Source of the DNA: Tetrastigma voinierianum
Taxonomy: Eukaryota; Streptophyta; Magnoliopsida; Vitales; Vitaceae
Length of the DNA: 64,000 nucleotides
Reading direction: 5' to 3'
Assembly (NCBI GenBank): GCA_016808115.1
Contig: JAEQBH010004117.1
Span: forward strand, 356,370 to 420,369
The position numbers were made by a program, and so were the translations under genes. The notes beneath the pieces were generated by a model that ran no database searches, was not told the DNA's origin, and was given only the letters and a program-made list of their open reading frames with translations. Below are positions 46,071-58,256 of this stretch, one piece after another. Each line of letters opens with the position of its first letter. Within the stretch, counting starts at the first letter, position 1.

Positions 46071-47127
46071 ACCAAAGATTGATGAAGATGTAGAAAGTTT
46101 ATTAGAAATGTCTAAAACTTTTGATCAACTTATAGTTTGGTGATTGTGTGATTGTCTTGTTGAGTGAATCCACTTTAATTGTGTGAACAAGGCGTAAAAG
46201 GTGTTTCGATTTCGAAAATCGTGTTAAAGCATTCTTGAAAATGAAAAGATTTTAACTTCTATTTAAAAGGATACATCGATTTTCAAAATAAATATTTGGA
46301 TTCAAGCAGAACAAGAAATTGGAAAAGGAGAATCCTCACAAAAGCGATTTCATTCGTCATCAAACTTCTAGATCAAAACCTATTTTTTGAAAATATTGAG
46401 ATGAGATCCTCAAGGAACTCATCAAATTACATTCGATATGATGGAAAGATTATTCGGTTTGTCAGATACCAAAACTCTGATTATTAGTGTCGAGGAATCT
46501 AACCCACAGAATTTATTTTTCTACAAGGGAGCGGATCACGAAGATTGGGTGGTGAGTACGATTTTTAGCGTGTGCCAGCTATCTACCCTTACCACACCAG
46601 ATTTTCCGAAAATTTATAATTTACTGGGATGGATTAAAGAGGGAGTAAAAGACAATTTTGAAAATAACTCCCTTATAAGGATTAATGATACAATAGCACT
46701 TGATTTTTTCAGTGCTAGTCCAGATTTTGAATACAACTAAAGATTTCTTGTCTGACACTTCATTTGAATGAGAAAAGTGATCCAGGAAAGGAATATGATT
46801 TCAAACACAAAAAAGATTTTCAAGCCCTTTAATGAAGAAAATATTCATTATAGAAGGGGACTTGGATTGATTGTCGTAAAACGACAGATGGAGAGTGCAT
46901 TGAAGCGGCCTTTCAGAAGTTATGGCAAGCCAGATCGATTGGGTTCTATCATGATATCAGTAGATTGCAGAGCCACCCCTGACTCAGCAAAGAGATTTTT
47001 ATCAAAAAAGATAAATCTAATTGAAGCAGGAGAATTGTCGTCTTCTCAATATGCTTTAGATTATGTTGAGAAAAGATTGACGATGAAGAAGGCTTTATCG
47101 CGAATTCGTCGGCAAACGGTGAAATAG
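46071..47127 (+). pseudogene. Pararetroviral third ORF, possible transactivator/inclusion-body protein (block 2 left arm), broken
   Basis: It follows pol directly. Readable parts: a charged start, RLFGLSDTK (46444), 46438-46740 (100 codons) and 46768-47127 (119 codons) with ISVDCRATPDSAKRFL, INLIEAGELSSSQYALDYVE and a basic Arg-rich end. Position (last ORF, just before the promoter) matches the TAV/inclusion-body gene of related genera, whose product permits reinitiation on the polycistronic RNA. I see no decisive TAV motif, so the function is inferred from position. Confidence 0.55.
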
Positions 47128-47412
47128 TTAAAAGAGAGAAAAGATTGATGACCGACAAAATGTGATCACGAACAGTAAAGATTCTTCCCCTACAAAGGTA
47201 AAAGGAGATTTGAAAAAAAGAAAAGCAGATTCTTTTCCGACAAGATTTAAAGCAAAAGAAATGATTCACACGGCTGAGATAAAAGCAAGATTTGATTAAA
47301 GCACGAGCCTTATGAAAATTTCAGCCCTTGGTTTATTTACGGTTTCTTAAAACGATCTTGCTCAAAGATTCTTTTGCAAGATTGAATTCCGGATTTCAAA
47401 TCCGAGAATGTC

Positions 47413-47613
47413 TATAAATATGTAAAGTAAGAGCAAGTTTGAGTAAGCTTGAAAAAATCTTAGTTTTCTCCCTCTACTTATGTAAGACAGCGTGTGGAAA
47501 GAGCTACTGCACTATAAAGATAAATGAGTTGTTTTACATTTGTTTATGCTAAATTTTTAAGTTGTAATGGAAGGCTAGATTTAATCTAAGCCTTAGTATT
47601 ATGAAGAAATAAA
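47413..47613 (+). promoter_or_regulatory. Pregenomic RNA promoter TATA box and poly(A) signal (block 2 left arm)
   Basis: TATAAATA at 47413-47420 and AATAAA at 47608-47613 are 195 bp apart. In caulimovirids the RNA starts just after the TATA box and ends, one full circle later, after a poly(A) signal downstream of that start, giving terminal redundancy. Spacing and position after the last ORF fit this layout; the block 3 copy gives 190 bp. Confidence 0.7.
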
Positions 47614-50600
47614 ATCTTATTTTATTCAAAAAATGTTTGCGAATTTAATGGACCAATATTCGCAAACATTTTTGAATAAAAATAGACTAACAAATAAAAA
47701 CAATTGGCATCTAACCTCCATTCTACTTTCAAAAGGATTTATAGATAAGCAGCGAAAATCAGAGCTACGTCTTTATATGGTAACTCTTTCCTGTTGTCTT
47801 ACATGAGTAGAGGGAACGGGCACGGCGTAACTGCTGCGTATTTATAGGCGTTCTCGGATTTGGCTCCGGGAATTCAATGCCGAATGTGGCGTGCTGTTTT
47901 AAGGCGTGATATTTGGCACCAGCGTAATCAAACTCTTGCTTTTCCTCTTGTCAGAAATCGTTAATAACTCTTTGTCGGAAGCAGCTTTTCTTTTTACTGT
48001 CGAGAAGAATCTTTAACGACCGTGATCTGCCACATGAATAAATATCTTACCTGCAACATTGCTATGGCGGCCTCTTTGAATACTTCATCGACATCTTTGC
48101 CAGCATATCAGCATGTGAAAACGGCTTGACCTGCAACTTCTCGGTATGGCACGCAAAAATCTCTTTGGCGGCTACGCGTATGTGCCAGGAAACGCCGTGC
48201 AGCTTTACCATGGCACTATAGAAAGGCAATATCACGGCTGCGGCAATGGTCACCGCAATGAATGTTTTGCGTTAAAGAGGCGAAAATGCTTTTGTGTTTG
48301 AAATATTTCACTGGATCGCTACCGTTCAAAATGAAATTGCCGGTAGAAATCTAGTTACTGACCGAAAAATCGAAGCGCGACTCGAGTACTGGCTATATCA
48401 TTAATGGAATTATAAAGGAAGTTATTTTCAAGAGCCAATCTTTTGCTGCATAACATCCCGTCGATAAGTATCATTTGCAATCTGGGCGGCAATAGTGGCT
48501 GTCTTTGCACTCGTGATCCTGCACTTTCCTTATGAAAACAGAATACAGGATATGATTTGTCGGATAAGCCGAAGATATCTTTTCGCTTCGCTGCTCGAGG
48601 AGATGTGATTTTGATGAGTTCAGCCGTGCCGACTATTTTCAAAAATAGGTTTTGATAGAAGTTGGGGCAATCGTTTGTGAAGGATCCTGGCTTTGTTCGA
48701 TTAATCTAAATATTTATTTTTGGAAAAATCATGCGTCACGCAAACTCAGGGGATTAAAACCTCTTTTTCGATTTTAGGCTCAAAATGTTTAACACATTTT
48801 GAAATAGAAAACAAATATTTTCGGCTTGTTTCACATTAGTAAAGTGAACCTGACTTCGGCTAGGCGACCAGTGTCGATCAACACTGAGATTGTCAAAGAC
48901 ACAGGCATTTACGACCAGGCTCTGCGACTGCATCGATCTTTATTCATCTACGGTGAGAAAACTCTGCGATAACGTTTTGTGAAAAACCTGCTCGATATAA
49001 AAAAGCTATATTGAAGACTATGAAATACGCCATCTATCAATGCTGTGCGAAGCAGAATATTTTATAAGTAGCTTTACAGTATTATCTGAGTGCAACAAGA
49101 ATGCTTTGAGTAATAAAAAATATGAAAACTGTAATGCACGATGACTGCCACTCATTTATATGAAACATCTTCTTCGACCAATCCTGTTCGAAAAATCACA
49201 TAGTATTCGAGTATCATCCTTTTATGCGACCCCTATCGAGCAGCTCGGCTAATATTAAGCCTCATGCTCCAGTGGAGCTTTTAACAGAAGTACTCGTGAA
49301 CACATAAATCAGCTTGATCATGCTGGCTGCAGCTACTTTCGCCCCGACCAGCTCTTCGCAGTAGTTTTCTTAAATCGGCAAGGTTTGTAAATCGCCGACA
49401 ATTGTATTTCTAAAAGGGGGTGACACTACGTCTGTAAATTTTAGGGAAATCCTGTCTTTCACAGATATGATTTTGCAATTCTGGCCAGATTTGGAGAAGC
49501 TCAATCATTAATCTCAATCTTTTGTTGCTCGATGATTTCTTTAGACAATCCAATACCATGTGTTTTTGCATAAATCTACTAAAGGTAATAAATGCACAAG
49601 CCGCTGTTTAACATATGTCCCAACACGCTATATAAGTAATCTCTAAATATTGTCCTCTTCTTTGAACATTTGCTCCAAAATATATTCATATGTCCACAGT
49701 ACCGTATGCGGTAGATAGGCTCCTCGATCGTCTTAATATGATAAAATCATTCTGATCAGAGGCTAATTGCATTGTAGTTTTATGGTAATGTATTTCTTTT
49801 GGCTTTAGTGAAATATCCATCGATCTGTCATTCAGACCATCTGACTTTATTCCTATTAATCTCATTTTTATTCTAACCATAAAGCACAGGCTTTATGTGG
49901 GCTAATAGAATTTAAATCACACGATTCTTTGGTGAATGCGAATTCTTTACAGCTCTATTTCGTATATCTTACAAAATTTTGCCTAATATTAGAGTCTTGA
50001 GTCAGAATTTACACTCAAATCTGTGTTTTTCAAGAGTATGAGATTTCAGCATACAAAGTCTGGGCTTAATACGAAGGCAAAAATAAGGCTTTTACGCATT
50101 CTAGCTCGGCGAGTGGCAATGCGAGTGAATAGAGCTGTCACTGCATTGGCTACGTAAAGTGAAGGCTAGAAAATCTTTCAGTATGTCAATGATTTGGAGT
50201 GTTTTAATCGAGAGAGGAATAGAAATATTGTACGAATAATAATCTTAAAGGGATTGAAAGTGACTCCGAAATAAAAACTATATCACAACCGAGTATTATG
50301 AAATAGAAAGAATATTTAACATGCCTGTGGCTAATCAAATATGGTATTTGCCTACCTTTGTAAGTAATATTTTGATTTGAAAATATCTTTTCCCTGCTAT
50401 TCACGAGTAGCTCCGTATAATATTCTTGAAGAAAAAGCAATGAAACGATACTGTCAAAATCGCAAAAAAAATTCCCGACTTTATAACTCGGACAAGAATT
50501 AAACAATAAATATATATATGAGAGAAAAGACTGGTCATTTGGAATATGACTAATATATTTTGTTAGTGCTGTCATTAAATTTTTCGAATGTAATCTGCTA

Positions 50601-52989
50601 AGGTTGCATTTCTCAAAGCTCTAACATGGCGCTAGTATCATTTTCCTTCATCTTCAACCGTGTAGTATTTAATACTCTTGATTAATCGTATTAATGTATT
50701 ACGAGAAATTTTATGTAAGCCTACATTAGTGGATAATATATCGGTTCATCTAAACTCGTTGAAAGTCTAACATAAATGTTAAGCTTTGATGCTATAGCTG
50801 GCGCTTCCGTGTCGATCGAGGTATCTTGCGGTCATCAGCTGCATCGATCTTTGGCTGTTGGTTATGTTTTAATCTTGACTAACTGAATGAGCAAATCATT
50901 TGTAAGTGTTAAACTAAACGAAGATGGTCTAGAATACTAAATATTTAGGCTTTATCACCTTATATCGAAATAAAAATCATCTTGAAAAACTGATACTGGG
51001 TTTTGATGAGACGGGTGTCGTATCGCATGGCAAATCTCTATGATGGCACCGAGGCAAAAATCTTTGAATGTGATATTATGACCTGACAATACATGCACTT
51101 GTCTTATGAATTGGAAAGGTTTATTGCCTTTATACACCTCTTTGTCTTTCTTAAAATGATCAGCAGAGACCTATCCAATAAACCATAGCTATTGCACTGA
51201 GCAAATATTACTTTGATTATTCTAAGTGTTGGCAATCTGATATGAGTGCTAAATCTCTGATTGTATCGCTGCTGCAAAAGTAGCTAAAATCGATTTGTAG
51301 TAGTACGGCTCAGCAAACTCCGTCGTGCTACGTCGACCTTTCATTGTCTTGAAATCACGAATCAACTTCCCTTTCACAACAGAAGACCTGTATCTTATTG
51401 GAGGATTACTTCAATATTTAAAGCTTTTTTCTTTGGAAGCTTTAGACACAATACATAATGTTTTCCTCAGCAGAAGGCCCACCCATAATTTACATTGAAT
51501 GCTGTATTGACAGGTTATCTTGTGACAAGCTTTTGAAATCTTTTGAATAGTATTTAATGCCTAAACTTCAATCCTTTGATATCCTTTCCTTCAGCGTGCA
51601 TCTTAGGAACAATATAATACATTTAAGTGAAACTACTCTTGATAAAATTAAAATAAATACAAATATGTCTTTATTTAAACAAATCTTAAGTGACTGTCAT
51701 TTTCTTTTGTTATTAATATTCGAACGTCATTTGCATAGTGTCAATCATTACAGCTACATTCCCTTTGCTTTGCTTAAATTTTATAAATAAATTCTTCTTC
51801 TAATCGAATTATTATTCAATTTCAATACTGCAAAATATCGAGGTGTTCTAACACAAATATCTTCTTCTTCCAAATCATTTATCTGATGCTGAAAATCTAT
51901 TTGAGTAGCTTTCAAATCTTTCTATCACGTGTCGAATATTACCTTGCAACAAGGCCTTTTCTTTTCTAATAATTTTGCTTTCTTAATAGCGATGACACAA
52001 CATTCTTTTAGGAAGCAAATTCTTGCTCCTAGGTATCGGGTATCTCGAGCAGATCCCATGAATGCTAGTCTTTGAGTAAAACTATTTAGGCTACAGTATG
52101 CAATACCAATCTTTCCATATATATGATAATAATAATCCTGAAATACACAAATGTATTTGTCTAAAAGACAGATATCATTTAATTCTAATTTTAACAAGGC
52201 ATGAACATATTTTTCCGCATATTGCGGAGAATCTCTATCGATGTATCCTTCTCAGAGAATTCCAATCCTTAAGGTGTATAACCTTGGTTCAATGTCATTT
52301 ATATTTATCACCAAATAAAACACCTCTTTGTCTACCAGCTGCTTAAATTTTGCCAATACTGAGAAGCAGATTTAATCATTGCCATCCCTATATATATTTT
52401 TCCGTCTTCTAAAGACATTTTGTTTACACTTAATGCTAATCTGAGTGATGTTTCCCACCTATCTAAGGTAGAAGAGTTATCTGGATTACAATCCAAATCT
52501 AAATATATTCCAAACGGGTTTATACCTTCGGTCTTAATCGATCCAATGGTTCATATTCACGCTTCTGGTTATGGACATAGTTTCATTCCTCATGGGTTGA
52601 ATTGTTACAGCATACCTAGGTCTAAATCTTGCCGCGTTGGAGGATTCAGGAATGTCCATTGCAGCAGTTTCTACAGGGTCAGTTGGGGTTGCAGCTTCAA
52701 TCATTGGGTTTTCTTCCATTTTTAAATTACATTTAGGGATGTTTAATCTCTCGAAGGTTTTACTAAAAATCTACAGGTGCATTTTATCGAGGCCTTTAAA
52801 TCCATCCCCAATCGTCTCCTTCAAACCTTCACGAATTACGAATAGTAATTGTCTATATCCATTGGTTCATAATCATATTATTCAGAACAATCTTCTGGAT
52901 AATCTATTTCTTCAAATATTTCAGTACAATATAAATAAACTATATTGGGTGTCCAATCTACGTTTTCTCTGTCAAATCTAAATCTTAGA

Positions 52990-53280
52990 TCAAATAATCA
53001 TGTATAAATGAAGATAAGTTACGTATAAATGTGTGTCATTTTTCTTAAAAATCCTACTTATATCTTCTTTGGAAAATCCTTTCCCTTGTTCAAAGGTAGA
53101 ATAAGGTTCTTCTAATTCCAACATTTTTCGCTTTAAATCTTCTAAACTAATATGTATTTCCCTAATCATGGACCCATAATATTTTACAGTGTTCTGTATA
53201 ATCTTTAAGCTTTTAATAATCTCATTATTACTGTCAGGTAAATCTTCATATGGTAAAATTATTTCTGGTTCAATCTTCAT
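52990..53280 (-). pseudogene. Coiled-coil small ORF (block 2 right arm), open for 96 codons
   Basis: The least damaged copy of this ORF. It starts MKIEPEIILPYEDLP, then an amphipathic helix from about residue 18 to 70 (NEIIKSLKIIQNTVKYY, SLEDLKRKMLELEE), then a Lys/Asp-rich end. Family not certain; a virion-associated protein of the Caulimoviridae is a reasonable guess from position and helix. Confidence 0.55.
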
Positions 53281-53571
53281 GTTTCGTCATCTTCATGATC
53301 ATTCATTAAATGATTTCCATATTTAGTATAACAATCAGCTAAAGTTCGAGTTAGTATACTCAAAGTAACTTGATTATATTCAATCAGTCTTATTTGATGA
53401 TGAATCCATTATGTTAATAACTTTTGGTTTATAAAAATCTCTAAGTTTCTTTGTTTTCGTTCTATGCTTTCTTCTAAAAGTTTCATGCTATGTTTTAAGG
53501 AATTCCTTCTTAATACTAATCTTTTACAGGTCTGACAACTATCAAATCCTGGTTCTTGCATTCTAAATCTA

Positions 53572-53583
53572 GCTCTGATACCA
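53572..53583 (-). other. Pararetroviral primer-binding site (block 2 right arm, reversed)
   Basis: GCTCTGATACCA on plus is TGGTATCAGAGC on minus, an exact match to initiator tRNA-Met and a mirror of the site at 40855. The flanking leader (GAGCACGCAGAATCAGATCA) is also mirrored. Confidence 0.95.
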
Positions 53584-53810
53584 ATTTTTGAGCACGCAGA
53601 ATCAGATCAAGTCAAACAGCTTAATAATTATAATAATTAATCTAAACACAGCAATTACTAATAATAACCGTAACATGCATATCATGATTAATATATCCAA
53701 GCCTTTCGTATTATGATTTAAATAAAATCACTATTTTATTCAGAAATTATACACAATTATGGGTCCACTATGCTTCCGCTATCATTCCCAATTTACTGTT
53801 TTTTGACCGA

Positions 53811-53845
53811 ATAATATAATATAATATAATATAATATAATATAAT
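53811..53845. repeat. (ATAAT)7 microsatellite at the block 2 / block 3 junction
   Basis: Seven ATAAT units follow directly on the last leader bases of block 2; AT-rich DNA then leads into block 3. Confidence 0.9.
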
Positions 53846-53879
53846 TTAATTTAATTCTCTTATTTGTGCAAAGCATTAT

Positions 53880-54720
53880 ATTGGAATGGCAATGATTATA
53901 TTATATTAGCAATAAGTGTAAATAGAATGTCTCTTGATGGCTATGGCTTGATATATTGGAATGACAATGATTAAATGCTCTGATTTGTGAAAATCTCTGA
54001 CAGACAAGCTCAAGCTTTATTTGGAATAGCATCAATGAAATAATTACAAAAGTTGTACACCTATTAAGGACTGAATTCTTAGGAGAAGGATATATTGATA
54101 GGGATTCCCTACAATACGTAGAGAAATATGTTCATGCTTTGTTGAAACTAGAGTTAAATGATATATGTCTTTTAGATATTAAATATATTTGTGTTTTAGG
54201 GATTATTATTCACCAGTATATATGGAAAGATTTGATATGGAATACATGTACCTAAATATGTTTTACTCAAAGATTCGGATCCATGAGGATACCTTTTAAT
54301 CGTGATTATCCGCTGTCGGAATTCGAATCATTAGGAAGAAGGATTTCCCTTTTTAAAAAGGCCGAGTGAATGGTGTCATCAAGCTTATGTCGATTAAGAA
54401 GGCTTTCTGATGATAAGGAAAGAAAATGTTCTTTGTTGTAGAGGTAACAATTTGATTACTGTAATAGGAGATTTGAAAAAACCCTATATCCCCAAAAAGA
54501 AGAAACCCAATAGAAGATTCCCAAATAGATTCTCAAATAGATTTGGAAGACGAAGATTTTTGCCAAAAACAGATACTTTAGGAAAATTGGAATAATCGGT
54601 CGAAGAAAGAGCAGTCGTGAAAAACCCTAAAGCAAGCCAAAGGAATGTAGTGTTATGCTTGCAATCAAATTGAACATTATGATGGTGTCTAATGATTAAA
54701 TAAGAAAATTGAATTAGTGA
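53880..54720 (+). pseudogene. Pararetroviral coat protein (block 3), broken
   Basis: Homologous to 30370-31190. Readable pieces: the KVVHLL-type helix (about 54040), the LELNDICLLD segment (about 54150), and a Lys/Arg-rich tract open at 54410-54595. The zinc knuckle (about 54645-54700) is reduced to a C-x-V-M-L-A-like remnant. Several frameshifts. Confidence 0.75.
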
Positions 54721-54769
54721 AGATATTGAAAAATGATGAGAAAGGAAGAGAATTTATTCATTAAGAAAA

Positions 54770-55460
54770 CTAGAAGATTTAGATGATCTTCATTATGAAG
54801 AATCTATCTATATTAAATAGAATAGTACTTGTGAGAAGATTTAGATTATTTGAAGAAGATGAGTAGAAATTATTGATAATCAGTGATTGAAAAGTTTGAT
54901 TTCTCAAGATGTTTGTTGATAGTCAACTTTTGAAGATTAAGGCTGATTATAATATATGATATTTAGATTTAATAGAAAAATTATGGGAAAAGTTTGGATT
55001 AGAAAAATAATATGTATTATGGCTGTTTAAAAAAAGCATTCATTATAGAAATAGCTTCTAATAAGTTGAAATTCCCTTAATGGAAAAGGGAGTTGATTCA
55101 AAAATTCGAAGATTAATGAAAAGATCGCGGTAAGATTGGATGAATTTATATTGGATCCATACAAATGATTATAAATGCAACATTTAGAGAAGGAATTGAT
55201 ACACCCATAGATTTAACATTATTAGATAATAGGATTATCAACAAGAAAGAAGCTATTCTAGGAATTATTATAGGAAATCTTAAGTACCAAATTGTTTCAA
55301 TATTTATCAAAAATAGTTTTATAACCTTGCGGATAAGGATTTTGATAGGATTTAAGTTTAATTGAGTTTTAAGAACAAGATTTTATGAGAGAAGGAAGCA
55401 AGCCTACTCTACATAACCTATAAGATTGGCTTATCATTTATCAAATACACATCATGTGAA
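54770..55460 (+). pseudogene. Pararetroviral movement protein (30K family), block 3, broken
   Basis: The best-preserved core of the three blocks: MIINATFREGIDTPIDLTLL followed by DNRIINKKEAILG (55165-55270), matching the 30K pattern of a beta strand, GIDTPI and LxDxRI. N-terminal parts are frameshifted. After 55320 the frame is lost again. Confidence 0.8.
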
Positions 55461-55599
55461 TATTTTTGCTCAACGATTACATAGATTTACCTCTTATTCC
55501 ATGATATTGGAAGAGAGTCTATCCACCGAGGGCGTTCGATTATAAGCTTTTCGGATGATGATTTCCTACTTAATATAGGAGTAGGCAAAATATTTGAGA

Positions 55600-56073
55600 T
55601 TCTCGACCTTCTTTGTTCCAGTTTAACTTTACAAATAATACAGTTCATCCTAGTAAGAGAATAACATTTAAAACACTTGAACAAAATAAAAAAATTACAA
55701 ATTATAAAATCAAAGGAGAATATTTTAATGGCCATGAATGGCAGAAAATTGATATCTTGATTTACGAGATACTCTTCAAATTATATATCAAAAAGTTTAA
55801 CCTTTATGTTAAAATTTAAATGATTTAGAAGAACCAGTTACTTATATTAATTTTAATGGTGAAAAGTTTTGTGTGACAAAATTCTGCAACGTAGTAATTA
55901 GATTAATCAATCAAGAAATAAAACTACCATTAATGGTTGAAGACGAAGGAAAAAATGATACTATTAGCATTATGTTAGGAATGACTTTCCTCAAAAAATG
56001 TAAACCCTGGAAGATTACATCTGAACATTTAATGATTACCATTAATCACAATCAGATTATCATACCCAAATGA
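55600..56073 (+). pseudogene. Retropepsin-like domain upstream of pol (block 3), active site damaged
   Basis: Open as 55613-55819 and 55873-56073. The first piece has YFNGHEWQKIDILIYEI, where the DTG codons are replaced after an indel. The second holds ISIMLGMTFLKKCKP. It ends ATGA (56070-56073) with the pol start, as in blocks 1 and 2. Confidence 0.7.
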
Positions 56074-56990
56074 CTAGCCCATTCTCTATAAATATTCTTG
56101 TGGTTTAATATCCTAGAGCTACAAAAGTTGAACCACTTTGCTTTGCTTATAGATTCCGGATCAGGCTTATGTCTTTCCAAATCAGCCTGCTTTCCTGATG
56201 AATATCATACAGATTTACTGCAATACAAGGAAAAGATATTTCAAATCAAAATATTATTCTTACAAAAAGAATCAAACATCCTAGCATCCTTATTGATAAA
56301 TATATTGTCAAATTACCTCTTCTTTATTTCCACAATACTGGATGTGATATTCTACTTGGCAATAATTTTCTTCAAGTTTTTAAAATTATTATTCAAAATA
56401 ACATTTCCTATTATCTTCGTCTCAAAACTTCTTGTAATCACTGGATCACTACTCCACGATTAAAACAAGCTTATGCTCGAAAACTTCCTATTCCTTTTAT
56501 CCCTCGCAGCCAGCGTGGTGATTATCCTATTCCTCTCCCTTTACCAAAAACTGATTTTTCTACGCCATTACTCAAATTAGAATCTCGATTACTAAAAAGC
56601 CTTGATTTTTGTTCTCGAGATAAAACTCAAACTTGAATCTCTTTATGTTGAGAATCCCTTACAATTTTGGGATAACAACAAAATTTATGCAACTCTTGAA
56701 TTAAAAGACCCCGACAAGATTATTAGGGTAAAACCCTTGAGACACAATGAGTTAGATGTAAAAGAATTTCAGATTCAATTAAAAGAATTACCAAAGAAAT
56801 TTTTACTGAGAACTGATAAATACTCAAGTCAAAACATTTATAAAAAATAATTTACCTTCAAAACCCGAATATAACGTTTGATTAGATGGCAAACATATTG
56901 CTCCGAATATATTTTTGATATTGATATAATTCGCTCACACAAAAATATTGTTGTAGATTTCCTAACCAGAGATGGAGGAAACAACAAAGA
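56070..56990 (+). pseudogene. Pararetroviral pol with RT core deleted (block 3)
   Basis: Protease: LIDSGSGLCLSKSACF (about 56148) and a later LGNNFLQ-like stretch (about 56355). The linker is open at 56602-56850. At about 56795 the sequence passes from the pre-RT QIQLKEL motif straight to the RNase H C-terminal region, with the sequence that in block 2 spans about 44860-45880 missing (about 1 kb, including YVDD). The pol end (LTR-D-like tail) is near 56970. Cannot encode a polymerase. Confidence 0.8.
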
Positions 56991-58060
56991 TTGATGAAGA
57001 GTCATGAAAGCTTCTTTGAAATGTCAAAGATTTTTATCAAATCATGATTTTTGTTGATTGCTTAGATAGATTAGTCCCAAGCAGAAAAATACTTTGGGAA
57101 AAGTAAAACAAAATATTAGTAGTTTTATTACTTGATTTTGAAAAGTGGAGTAAGAAGATTTTATATCATGAAATTTGTCTAATAGCTTATTTAAAAGGAA
57201 ATATAGATTTGTCAAAAATGGATATTAAAGATGATTCGGAAAAAGATGATGTTAAAAAGGATTTTGAAAAAGGCGAATCTTCCCAAACTATTTCTTTGCG
57301 TCCCTAGACAGCAAAAGCAAAACCTATTTTTGAAAAATGAGAGATTCCCCAAGAGAGAGAAATTCTAAGATTACATTCAGAAACCATGGAAAGATTGTAC
57401 AGCTTGTTTGACACTAAACATATGATTGATAAATACGATTTATGCTGGGTTATTTCCTCTGAGAATCAAATCAAGAGATTCATGATTGGTATGATTTGGT
57501 AGCATACTGCCATCACCTAACCACACTTGATGTTCCGGAAATCGCAAGATTACGGTTGGATGTGGCGTGCGGGATAATGCAGCTGCTTTCTCTCATAAAG
57601 ATTGATGAAACTCTAAAACTTGATTTTTCGGTGTGTACTGATTTTGACAATGAACAAAAAATTTCAGTCAGCACTTCGTCGCATGAAGAGTGATCCAAGA
57701 CGAATATGATTTCAAATACCTCAAAGATTTGCAAACCCTTTGCCCGAAAGATAACATTCATTATCAAGGGGCTTGGTTTGGTGTCATAAAATAGCCAGAT
57801 GAAAAGTGCTTTAAAAGCCATTCAAGGCTATGATAAACTGAAAGATTAGGTCCGTTATGATTTCTATAGATTGCAGGGCCACCCCTGACTCAACAAAACG
57901 ATTTCTCTTAAAGAAAATCAATCTGATTGAGACTGGCGAATTATCATCCTCACAATACGCTCTGGATTATGTGGAAAGAAAGTTATCAGAGGAAAGCTAT
58001 CCACAAAGATTCCGTCTGCACAACTGGATAAGACCAGTAAAAGAAGAAAATAGTGACTAA
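56990..58060 (+). pseudogene. Pararetroviral third ORF (block 3), broken
   Basis: Parallel to 46071-47127. Pieces: an acidic start (57200-57290), the MERL-SLFDTK region (57387), 57496-57693, and 57857-58060 with ISIDCRATPDSTKRFLLKK and ELSSSQYALDYVERK. The last piece is very close to block 2, so the C-terminal domain is the most conserved part of this ORF. Function inferred only from position. Confidence 0.55.
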
Positions 58061-58256
58061 CAAGAATTTTCGACCAAAAGACATGATGTGCACCAAAACA
58101 GTAAAGATTCCTCAATGACAAGATATAAAGCAAAAGTTGTTGATCGATTATGACTTGCGCCCACTTAGCGAGTGCCCATGGTTTTGCTTTGGTATTGCAA
58201 AACGAACTATCGAAAATACTTATAAATTAGATTTGGATTTCAAGTGCGATTAATTG

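Larger units (their letters stand above)
40628..53812. mobile_element. Endogenous pararetrovirus block 2: about 13-kb inverted repeat of near full-length genomes
   Basis: The left arm (40628-47644, plus) runs leader, primer site, small ORFs, coat, movement, protease-like, pol with RT, ORF3, TATA box and poly(A) signal. The right arm (47658-53812, minus) repeats this in reverse out to the same leader segment. The apex is TTTATTCAAAAAATGTTTGCGAAT (47621-47644, quoted with its mirror at 47658-47680), spacer 13 nt. The two primer sites lie 12.7 kb apart facing each other. Both arms are full of stops, frameshifts and small indels, so no arm is functional. Confidence 0.9.
47658..53812 (-). pseudogene. 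Block 2 right arm: reversed, near full-length pararetroviral genome, heavily eroded
   Basis: Reverse-complement landmarks in mirror order: leader/R region (47680-47840), ORF3 (about 47940-48720), RNase H and RT (about 48750-49600; KTHGTR region at about 49555), pre-RT (49790-49900), protease and protease-like (about 50200-50780), movement (about 50900-51480), coat (51780-52730; open piece 51925-52197), coat start (52534-52719), acidic ORF (about 52740-52980), coiled-coil ORF (52990-53280, 96 codons, the best copy), first small ORF, primer site (53572-53583) and leader to 53812. Erosion is stronger in the RT-ORF3 half than near the primer site. Confidence 0.8.
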
